NCBI GenBank assembly: GCA_036655355.1
Contig: JAVVQG010000015.1
Coordinates: 44,539-108,538, forward strand
Reading direction: 5' to 3'
DNA: 64,000 bases
DNA from: JAUNSR01 sp036655355
GTDB taxonomy: Bacteria > Bacteroidota > Bacteroidia > Bacteroidales > JAUNSR01
Made by a program: the position numbers and the translations under genes. Below the pieces are notes generated by a model. The model searched no databases, had not been told where the DNA came from, and worked only from the letters and a program-made list of their open reading frames with translations. Shown here one piece after another: positions 1 through 6,799 of the stretch; position 1 is the stretch's first letter; every line of letters begins with the position of its first letter.

Positions 1-1664
1 TCGATTTGCGTGAAGAGGAAATTTCACAAAAACTGCCTGTCCCTCTGTATCTCGGGCTCGCAGCTACGATGGTCGGAATTATTTGTGGGTTAATATCGAT
101 GGATGTCTCTGCTAACGAGGTTACATCTTCAATTTCGGGATTGATTTGGAGCGTTATGGTAGCAATGTTTGCAAGTCTTTGCGGGTTGGCTTGGACTACA
201 ATATTAACTTCATTTATTTATAAAGAGGCTCGAATCACAGTAGCTTCAGGAAAAGCCGATTTGTTAAACCTCTTGCAAACCGATCTTATTCCAGAAATTA
301 ATAAAGCAGATGATAGTGAATTAAATGGCTTGAAAACCTGTTTAAATGAATTTTCTCGTCAATCTACCTATATGATTGTGGAACTTAAAGCCATTGGCGA
401 ACAGACTGCTAGGGTAATGACCGATCAGAAAGCGATTATTAACAAAGTAGAGAATCTAGATATAAACAAGATTGCAAAATATAATCTGGAAGTCTTTGAG
501 AAAATAGATAATAGCTTCGAGGCCTTAAACCAATTCTCCGGTTATTTAGGGGAATTAAATAAAGTTGCAAATAAGTTAACTCATTTCGCTGAGAGCATCG
601 ATCAAGTAGAAACACTTATTCAAAATATTGATGCCAATACAACTCATTCGAATAAGTTGACTCAGTTTCTATCCACTCATCTAACAGAAATAGATAAAGT
701 TAGTACTCAGACACAAAACGCTCTTGTTAAGTCTAATAACGATATAAGTCGTGTTATGGACGAATTATACAAAGAGATTGGTATGCGAATGGATGGATTA
801 AGTAATAATGCCTCTAATTTCGGGGTTGCGATGGAAGAGCATTCACGATTGCTGTATGAAGGAATGGAGAAAGTAGCCAAAGCAAATGCGGATCATCTAA
901 GTTCTGTCTTAGTGGAATTTACACCGGACTTCAGACCTCTTGGGCAACTGAATCATCTTCATGAGGGGATTGAGACGCTCTCCAAATTGATGGCTGAAAC
1001 CCTTAGAAAATTGGAAGATAGATTACTTCCGGATGTTGAGTCTATTAAGAAATCGAATGAAAGACTAGTCAATCCCGCTGCATTGTATGGGAACTCTCAT
1101 GCGGGAGGATATATAAAGCCTGAGAAGAAAGAGGTTCATACAACCCCGCAAAATCACACGAGCATTCCAAATTCGATGAACATAGAGAACCTTATAGGGT
1201 CTACAAGCTCGATAGAATCTCCTCCTCAGAATATTAAGAGTAACCCTAATAATTTGAGCAATGATTATCAGAATCAAAATCGTGTATTACGGACTGTTAC
1301 CTCTCCGGCACCCCCGCGCCCTATTTATGTGGAATGGCCTGAAAACAATGCCCTTATTGTAAAAATTGATTCTCTTGTATTTAATAAGGATAAGCACATC
1401 TTTATAATACAACCTGATATGCACAACCCCAATAAAGGAACTTTTGACCTTTGCCATTTTGAGAACCATCGGTTCCTTACGAAAAACTACAAGAACCTAG
1501 AAATAGCCTGTAACCTAAAGGAGGTATCAAATAAGGATCAGACTTTAGAAACGATTTCAGTGGGAAGGGTGACACTGAAGGGTGAAAGATGGGAAATTGA
1601 GAATAAGTTAGAATTGAAAGGAAAAAATCCCGTAAGCGCAGTTGGTAAATTTTTTGGTAAATGA
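1..1664 (+). CDS. MotA/TolQ/ExbB-like proton-channel protein with long coiled-coil tail (5' truncated, ZorA-like)
   Basis: The reading frame is open at the window edge, so the true start lies upstream; TTG at 6 is only the first internal start-like codon. Two membrane segments are visible. Residues about 11-32 read VPLYLGLAATMVGIICGL, the small-residue and Thr pattern of a TolQ/ExbB/MotA channel helix. Residues about 43-70 form a second one with SVMVAMFASLCGLAW. A long charged alpha-helical, coiled-coil-like region follows to about 350, then a Pro/Asn/Ser-rich linker (about 360-430) and a beta-rich C-terminal domain (about 430-545) I do not recognise. A channel with a long helical tail is the layout of ZorA in Zorya defence. 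The gene overlaps the protease gene by ATGA, and an OmpA/MotB-like partner follows. It is AT-rich relative to the core genes. A housekeeping ExbB/MotA is less likely given the tail and neighbours. Family call is firm; the defence role is inference. Confidence 0.75.
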   Translation, partial: DLREEEISQKLPVPLYLGLAATMVGIICGLISMDVSANEVTSSISGLIWSVMVAMFASLCGLAWTTILTSFIYKEARITVASGKADLLNLLQTDLIPEINKADDSELNGLKTCLNEFSRQSTYMIVELKAIGEQTARVMTDQKAIINKVENLDINKIAKYNLEVFEKIDNSFEALNQFSGYLGELNKVANKLTHFAESIDQVETLIQNIDANTTHSNKLTQFLSTHLTEIDKVSTQTQNALVKSNNDISRVMDELYKEIGMRMDGLSNNASNFGVAMEEHSRLLYEGMEKVAKANADHLSSVLVEFTPDFRPLGQLNHLHEGIETLSKLMAETLRKLEDRLLPDVESIKKSNERLVNPAALYGNSHAGGYIKPEKKEVHTTPQNHTSIPNSMNIENLIGSTSSIESPPQNIKSNPNNLSNDYQNQNRVLRTVTSPAPPRPIYVEWPENNALIVKIDSLVFNKDKHIFIIQPDMHNPNKGTFDLCHFENHRFLTKNYKNLEIACNLKEVSNKDQTLETISVGRVTLKGERWEIENKLELKGKNPVSAVGKFFGK

Positions 1665-2380
1665 AAAGATCAAGACAACATCTCTTAATGCTATTGTTTC
1701 TCTTACCCTCTACTCTACTTTTATTTAATTCTTGTACAGGATGTAGCCCTTCCGGGAGAAATCGGTCTAGGGACAAAGTGATAAATGAAGTGGTGAGACC
1801 GTCGAAAGGAGGTGCAAACGATAACAATCTATCAACCTTATATAAAAATACTTGTCCAGGAGTATTGTTGATTTATACCTCCACTGAAGAGGCCACACTG
1901 CAAGGGACCGGCTTTTTCATCGCCTCTAATGGAATAGCTGTGAGTAACTATCATGTTTTCAAGTCTACGTTGGTAGGTAAAGAAACGGTTCGGACCATAG
2001 ATGGAACTTCCTATAAGATAGAGAGGGTATTGGAATCGAACCAAAATTTGGATTATATAATTTTTCAATTAAAGGATTGCCATAATAATTCCTTTCTCCG
2101 GATTGCCTCTAATGAACCCATTATAGGGGAAGATTTGTTTGCGGTCGGAAATCCTAAAGGTCTTGAACTCACATTATCAAAAGGAATTGCTTCCTCCTTT
2201 CGTGAGGGTAAAAATCTTATCCAAACTACCACAGAAATTACTCATGGAAGCAGTGGAGGACCTTTGTTGAATATGAAAGGAGAAGTAGTAGGAATTACTA
2301 CTTCCGGGTATGGAGAGGCAAATCTGAATTTTGCAATTAATATCCAAAAGCTTAATTTAAAACGATTTATCAGAGAATGA
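1661..2380 (+). CDS. Trypsin-like (S1/HtrA fold) serine protease with lipoprotein signal
   Basis: 239 aa. The N-terminus is a hydrophobic signal ending in LFNSC (Cys25), a plausible Bacteroidota lipobox, so the enzyme is probably membrane-anchored on the periplasmic side. The chymotrypsin-fold triad is readable: His98 in SNYHVF, Asp131 in NLDYIIF, Ser198 in HGSSGGPLL. No PDZ domain follows, so it is shorter than DegP/HtrA. It overlaps the upstream channel gene and the downstream MotB-like gene by ATGA (1661-1664 and 2377-2380), implying translational coupling and a joint function. It may cleave a target when the channel unit senses a signal, or process the partner; neither is shown by sequence. 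If the signal is uncleaved it would be an inner-membrane anchor instead. The protease call is secure; substrate and role are unknown. Confidence 0.82.
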   Translation: MKRSRQHLLMLLFLLPSTLLLFNSCTGCSPSGRNRSRDKVINEVVRPSKGGANDNNLSTLYKNTCPGVLLIYTSTEEATLQGTGFFIASNGIAVSNYHVFKSTLVGKETVRTIDGTSYKIERVLESNQNLDYIIFQLKDCHNNSFLRIASNEPIIGEDLFAVGNPKGLELTLSKGIASSFREGKNLIQTTTEITHGSSGGPLLNMKGEVVGITTSGYGEANLNFAINIQKLNLKRFIRE

Positions 2381-3048
2381 AGAAAAACAATTTTTTTTGG
2401 GTAAGTTATTCCGATTTGATGACCAGTTTATTTTTTATTGTCTTGCTGCTTTTTAGCCTGATGTGGTCACTTAATAAAGACCTGTCCGAAGATTCTGAGG
2501 CGGTAAAAGAAAAACTGGGCACCGCATTAAAAGATTATGAGGCAGTAAAGAAAGAATTGGGCACCGTCTTAGTTAAAAATAAAGAAGCTGAAAAAATAAA
2601 GGAGATAAAAAAAGCGATTGAAACCCTCCCCAAAGACTACTTCGTATTTGACTCTGATAATCAGCGCTTTCAACTCAGAAAAAACATTTCCTTTGAGATC
2701 AATAGTTCTGAAATTAACACCAATGATTATGAATATTTATCTCAGGTAGGTAATCAATTGGTAAATTTAATCAAGCGCTTGGATAATGAGCCCGGAATTC
2801 GTTATCTAGTATTGATCGAGGGAATGGCCTCCAAGGATAGTTACTCCCGCAATTATGAGCTCAGCTATGAAAGAGCACTTTCTCTTTATCGTTTCTGGGA
2901 AACCTCGGGAATCTCTTTTGATCCAAACCGATGCGAGGTTCATATATCTGGAAGCGGAACAGGAGGAATAGGACGTTTCCCTGAATCTGAAGAACGGAAA
3001 AACCAACGTTTCTTGATTCAGATTATTCCAAAAGTGGGAAATATCTAG
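2377..3048 (+). CDS. MotB/OmpA-like peptidoglycan-binding protein (ZorB-like)
   Basis: 223 aa. One N-terminal membrane helix (residues about 8-30) carries the motif WVSYSDLMTSLFF, with Asp13 placed like the proton-carrying Asp of MotB, ExbD, TolR and ZorB. A charged helical linker (about 32-85) has a short internal repeat (AVKEKLGTALKDYE / AVKKELGTVLVKNK). The C-terminal half is OmpA-like: a beta segment, then NYELSYERALSLYRFW, matching the NxxLSxxRA peptidoglycan-binding signature, and a final R-F-L-I strand. It is the natural stator partner of the channel protein two genes upstream, with the protease gene between and a 4-bp overlap. In Zorya, ZorA and ZorB are normally adjacent, so the intervening protease is unusual. 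No obvious terminator lies right after it; a hairpin is found at 3219-3275. Confidence 0.8.
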   Translation: MKKNNFFWVSYSDLMTSLFFIVLLLFSLMWSLNKDLSEDSEAVKEKLGTALKDYEAVKKELGTVLVKNKEAEKIKEIKKAIETLPKDYFVFDSDNQRFQLRKNISFEINSSEINTNDYEYLSQVGNQLVNLIKRLDNEPGIRYLVLIEGMASKDSYSRNYELSYERALSLYRFWETSGISFDPNRCEVHISGSGTGGIGRFPESEERKNQRFLIQIIPKVGNI

Positions 3049-3218
3049 TTGTTGATAAATCGAGAATCCTTTATCTTAATTGATTAATGCTAATTTACTT
3101 TTTGCAATAAATATGGCAATTTCACTGGGGAGTTTGCTTTTCGCCACCATTAAGGTTTTTATTTTTCAGATTACTCTTTTATCTGTTAGGCTTCATATTA
3201 CTCTTACGAATTAAAAAT

Positions 3219-3275
3219 CGCCCCTACATTCCGGCACTACGAAGGAATTAAACCTTCCGCCATAATGTAGGGGCG
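3219..3275. repeat. Inverted repeat, 12-bp perfect arms with small inner stem
   Basis: Arms CGCCCCTACATT (3219-3230) and AATGTAGGGGCG (3264-3275) pair perfectly. An inner stem AAGG/CCTT lies in the loop. Flanks are AT-rich on both sides. It sits in the 361-bp gap between the AT-rich MotA/protease/MotB operon and the convergent hexosaminidase gene, so it may be a bidirectional terminator or a small dispersed element. The rest of this gap (3049-3409) shows no convincing gene. Confidence 0.6.
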
Positions 3276-3409
3276 AATAATTATTTAAAAATGCATTTTA
3301 GACCCTATAGCAAGTTTCACATAAGGTATTCAACAATCGGACTTCCGAGAAAAATTGAACGAGTGTAAACGTAAATACGCTAGCATTACTTTTTAGCTTT
3401 CCGTTTAAC

Positions 3410-5356
3410 CTATTTATTAATAACCTTCAGATTCTTCATATAGCCTTTAAAATCACCCGTTTTCTGAAGCGGGAAGACTAGCGTCTGGTTGTAGTTGAAT
3501 TTCGCTTTTTCCTGTTGGTCTTTGTAAACCGGAACCACTTCGAGCGTTTCGATCAGGTGACCGTTTACGTAGAATTTGGTAGAGACGTTATTTCCCTCAA
3601 ATGCGAGCGTTAGCGTCTTATCGTTCGGGATGACGTAGTTGAACGTGTAATTGTAGCCATCGCGACTAAAGCCGACTTTACCTGTTTCAGGATCGCGAAG
3701 ATATACTACTGCATCAGGCGATTCAAATAATACGGCTCCGTTCTTATTATCCTTCGAATAAAGATCGAACTCAACAAAATAATCATATCCGATCTCTTTC
3801 AGAGGCGTTTCACTATTTGCCGCAATGGAATCGAGACGAAGGATCTCTCCTTTCTCTTTATAAGTACCCATGATGTTAACACCCGGAGCCTCACCGATCA
3901 ACTTCGATTTTGCCGTAAAGGTATCAAAATCGGCACCGGTCTTCTTCCCTTTCCACATCTTGGTAGATAACGTTTTCATGGATGGCAATACACGGTGATG
4001 CACATCCTTCTGTGAGATTCCATTGCCTACATGATCATTCCATACGGCGAACATTCCCCCTTTAATCTGCGGGTCGTTTTCGTCGAACACTTGATTGCCG
4101 ATAACCGCCGGAGTCCAGTTCTCATAAAGGTGTTTATTATTCAAATAATCGTAGTAATAACCGGCTTTCGGAACAATGTACACCAATCCGTCGGGGATGC
4201 TCACCATTTCGTAACCCAGTTTCTTCATCTCTTGCGGATCGGCGTATCCGTTGTACCAGCAAAGCATCAATACGCTGTCAACCTTCACCGGAGTCTCCCC
4301 TTTGGCATGCGTCAGTGCGCCCCACAGAGCAGCCTGTTTGCCGAAGCTTTCGATGTAATTGATGTATCGGTCTGTAAAATATCTGAATTTCTCTACAACT
4401 TCTTTGTTCTTGTTTGAATACTCATCCGTTCCGATATGTACATATTTCCCTCTGAAAACAGGGTCATCCCCTTCAAGGTATTCTTTGAAGAGCCCATCCA
4501 TAAATTCGTAGGTTTTCGGATTGAATAGATCGAAATGGTCCATTCCGTACTCTTTGCTTCCGATTTCGGGCATGTAATGGGTAAACGCGAGTACGTGTGC
4601 CGGTGCATCGATTTCCGGAATAATCAAAACCCCGTAACTCTCGGCAAGCTTCTGTAAATCTTTAAACTCCTGCTTTGTGTAAGAGCCGTCTTTTGCGGTC
4701 AGTCCGGGATATGTTTCGCTTTCCAGGCGAAAAGCCGCATAGGTATTATCCCAGTTATCGCCCCAGAATTGTTTGAATCCGTTATCGTTGAGATGAATCT
4801 GGAACGTATTCATCTTATAATAAGACATAAAACGGACATACTGCTTCAGGAAGTCAAGTGTAAAGAACTTTCTACCGCAATCGAGCATAAACCCACGCAA
4901 AGGGTAAGCGGGATAATCCACGATCTTCCCTTTCGGCAGTTTGTGATTATCACTTTGCTCGGTCATCTGCAGCAACGTTTGGGCTGCCCAGTTGATACCG
5001 ATCGGATTGTTCGCGCCAATTTCAATCGTGTTATTGATATTGATGAAATAAGCCTCCTCATTTTTAGAAGAAGGTTTTTTAGCGGTAATCACGATATCGC
5101 CGGCCTTTGCTTTCTGTTTTGTTACCACCTCGATATCAAGGTCGGCGATTTTCTTCAGATCTTCGGCAAAGCGGGTCGCATAATCGAATGCATCGGGATT
5201 GTTACAGATGATTTTAGCATCGGAGGTAAGGTTGAAATGTCCCGTCGAGCCTTTCCAGCTCTGTAATTCAGGTACCACAAAGGGTTTTTGATTCATCTGG
5301 GCGAAAAGTGTCCCCGTAATGAAGGTTAAGATAAAGAGAATACTGAATTTTCTCAT
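3410..5356 (-). CDS. Beta-N-acetylhexosaminidase, glycoside hydrolase family 20
   Basis: 648 aa, secreted: signal peptide ending near FAQ (residue 20). Order of parts: an N-terminal GH20b-like domain (about 25-145); the TIM-barrel catalytic domain, starting at YPLRGFMLDCGR (about 151), with the diagnostic HIGTDEYS and catalytic Asp311-Glu312 (substrate-assisted mechanism); and a C-terminal beta-sandwich (about 490-648) that resembles LamG/concanavalin-type modules. It removes terminal GlcNAc or GalNAc from glycans in the periplasm or at the surface. It is transcribed alone: a -7 box candidate lies at 5450-5457 and a 13-bp triple repeat in the leader. The downstream neighbour is convergent. 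Family call is strong; exact substrate (host glycan, chitooligosaccharide or muropeptide) cannot be read. Confidence 0.92.
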   Translation of the reverse strand: MRKFSILFILTFITGTLFAQMNQKPFVVPELQSWKGSTGHFNLTSDAKIICNNPDAFDYATRFAEDLKKIADLDIEVVTKQKAKAGDIVITAKKPSSKNEEAYFININNTIEIGANNPIGINWAAQTLLQMTEQSDNHKLPKGKIVDYPAYPLRGFMLDCGRKFFTLDFLKQYVRFMSYYKMNTFQIHLNDNGFKQFWGDNWDNTYAAFRLESETYPGLTAKDGSYTKQEFKDLQKLAESYGVLIIPEIDAPAHVLAFTHYMPEIGSKEYGMDHFDLFNPKTYEFMDGLFKEYLEGDDPVFRGKYVHIGTDEYSNKNKEVVEKFRYFTDRYINYIESFGKQAALWGALTHAKGETPVKVDSVLMLCWYNGYADPQEMKKLGYEMVSIPDGLVYIVPKAGYYYDYLNNKHLYENWTPAVIGNQVFDENDPQIKGGMFAVWNDHVGNGISQKDVHHRVLPSMKTLSTKMWKGKKTGADFDTFTAKSKLIGEAPGVNIMGTYKEKGEILRLDSIAANSETPLKEIGYDYFVEFDLYSKDNKNGAVLFESPDAVVYLRDPETGKVGFSRDGYNYTFNYVIPNDKTLTLAFEGNNVSTKFYVNGHLIETLEVVPVYKDQQEKAKFNYNQTLVFPLQKTGDFKGYMKNLKVINK

Positions 5357-5384
5357 AGTACGAAATTTAATTTATTGATGTAAT

Positions 5385-5423
5385 AGATAATGCGATTGGA
5401 TAATGTGATTAGATAATGTGATT
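5385..5423. repeat. Three tandem 13-bp repeats in the GH20 leader
   Basis: Units AGATAATGCGATT, GGATAATGTGATT and AGATAATGTGATT run head to tail at 5385, 5398 and 5411. They lie 29-67 bp upstream of the hexosaminidase start codon and downstream of its putative -7 box, so they would be in the 5' untranslated RNA. Confidence 0.75.
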
Positions 5424-5449
5424 AGACAAGGCCTTTGGATTAACGATGC

Positions 5450-5457
5450 CAAATATA
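5450..5457 (-). promoter_or_regulatory. Putative -7 box for the GH20 gene
   Basis: On the minus strand this reads TATATTTG, a perfect match to the Bacteroidota TAnnTTTG -7 element, about 94 bp upstream of the start codon. No clear TTTG at -33 is seen, which lowers confidence. Confidence 0.4.
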
Positions 5458-5578
5458 ACTAAATATCAATGATATGCCATATTTTATCTAAAGATGAGCG
5501 TCCCGGCGACAGCTAAGGTCGCGGTGTTAAGGTAAGGAGTAAGGAGCAAGGAGCACGTACCTCTTTTTTATAAAATAC

Positions 5579-5608
5579 AAAAGGGAGCCTTTACAAAGAC
5601 TCCCTTTT
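5579..5608 (-). terminator. Hairpin downstream of the ferredoxin gene
   Basis: AAAAGGGAG and CTCCCTTTT arms (5579-5587, 5600-5608) flank a short loop. On the minus strand the hairpin starts 21 bp after the ferredoxin stop and is followed by a T-rich stretch. Confidence 0.65.
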
Positions 5609-5629
5609 ATATTATGATTCAAAAATCAA

Positions 5630-5800
5630 TTAGTTTCCCGGATGAATAGCTTCAGTAGGACAAACATCTGCACAAGTACCACAGTCAGTACATAGTTCAG
5701 GATTGATTGAATAGATATCTCCTTCAGAGATAGCTGAAACCGGACATTCATCGATACAAGTACCGCATGCGATACAATCTTCTGATATTACGTAAGCCAT
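5630..5800 (-). CDS. 2[4Fe-4S] bacterial-type ferredoxin
   Basis: 56 aa, starting MAYVISEDCIACGTC and ending AIHPGN. Two cluster motifs are complete: C9-x2-C12-x2-C15-x3-C19 and C37-x2-C40-x2-C43-x3-C47, each followed by Pro, with the Cys pattern of clostridial-type 8Fe ferredoxins. It is a low-potential cytoplasmic electron carrier, for example for pyruvate:ferredoxin oxidoreductase or hydrogenase in anaerobes. The gene stands alone, with its own promoter (5843-5872) and terminator (5579-5608), consistent with high constitutive expression. Confidence 0.95.
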   Translation of the reverse strand: MAYVISEDCIACGTCIDECPVSAISEGDIYSINPELCTDCGTCADVCPTEAIHPGN

Positions 5801-5842
5801 TTTTGTAAAGTATTTAATTGAATTAGTACTAAATTAGCATTG

Positions 5843-5872
5843 CAAAAATAGACGTTTTTAATATCCAACAAA
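5843..5872 (-). promoter_or_regulatory. Promoter of the ferredoxin gene
   Basis: On the minus strand, TTTG (5872-5869) and TATTTTTG (5850-5843) are separated by 18 bp, a good match to the Bacteroidota -33 TTTG / -7 TAnnTTTG promoter. The start codon is about 42 bp further on. Confidence 0.6.
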
Positions 5873-6000
5873 GTAAAATGCGATTATTTTTTCAAATTGC
5901 CTGCAAGTACGGAGCAATCTAACTCATTCATAACATGATAACATAAGAGATGTAATAATTAACCTCTCTTTACGTTATCTAAGGATAAGAACCATTACAA

Positions 6001-6708
6001 ATGCAACATTTAAAAAACATTCTGCTCCTTTTTTTACTCCTCTTCAGCATACCGGGAAGCGCCCAAACCGAGAAAGTACGCAACCTCATGTATGTGGATC
6101 AGCGACGCGTTCATTTCGGGTTCATGCTCGGATTGCATGCACAGGATCTTTCGTTTCGGCATTCCGGCTTTGTCACAGCCGATGGCGAGACTTGGTTTGC
6201 CGAGATTCCACATTTCTCACCCGGCTTTGCAGTGGGATTGGTTGGCGATCTGGCCTTTACCGAACGCATCAACCTGCGTTTTACTCCGAGCATGTATTTC
6301 GGAAGCAAATATGTGGAGATGCGTGAAATCGGATCAAAAGAGAAGGTGACACAAGATATCAAATCCAATTACCTGGCTTTTCCGGTTAGCATCCGATACA
6401 GCGCTCGCCGGGTAAATAATTACCGTCCCTACCTGATTACCGGTGTGAGTCCGTCGTTCGATCTCTCGAAACGCAAGGATACACCCTTGGTATTGAAGCG
6501 TTTCGATACGGCGCTGGAGATTGGCTTCGGGTGCGATCTTTACCTTCCTTACTTCAAACTGATTCCGGAATTGAAATTCAGTTTCGGACTATTGGATGTA
6601 CTTGAACACAACAGAAAAGACCTGCGCGATCCGACAATGATCAAATACACGCAGGCCTTGAATAAGGTGAAGTCCAGAATGGTTGTTCTCTCTTTTTATT
6701 TTGAATAG
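6001..6708 (+). CDS. porT: Outer-membrane beta-barrel protein, PorT family
   Basis: 235 aa with a signal peptide ending SAQ (about residue 22). The mature part alternates aromatic/hydrophobic and polar residues in strands, and ends in an aromatic-Glu (FYFE), as outer-membrane barrels do. It contains blocks typical of PorT-family proteins, such as FGFMLGLHAQDLSF near the start, LAFPVSIRYS in the middle and YRPYLITGVSPSFDL. PorT is an accessory outer-membrane factor of type IX secretion. Here it is monocistronic and convergent with the GH3 gene. The usual partner genes of type IX secretion are not in the window, so the assignment to that pathway is inference; a generic PorT-like barrel is the alternative. 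Confidence 0.72.
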   Translation: MQHLKNILLLFLLLFSIPGSAQTEKVRNLMYVDQRRVHFGFMLGLHAQDLSFRHSGFVTADGETWFAEIPHFSPGFAVGLVGDLAFTERINLRFTPSMYFGSKYVEMREIGSKEKVTQDIKSNYLAFPVSIRYSARRVNNYRPYLITGVSPSFDLSKRKDTPLVLKRFDTALEIGFGCDLYLPYFKLIPELKFSFGLLDVLEHNRKDLRDPTMIKYTQALNKVKSRMVVLSFYFE

Positions 6709-6799
6709 ATATCGGAAAGCTTTGTTCTGTCGCGCAAAGAGCTGCAAGGCGGTATGCACCGGTTCTCGATGTTGAGACATAGGTGGTCACATGACACCT

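Noticed and set aside
3113..3214. 33-aa hydrophobic frame after the MotB-like gene
   Set aside because: Short, no promoter or ribosome site, in an AT-rich gap where such frames are expected by chance.
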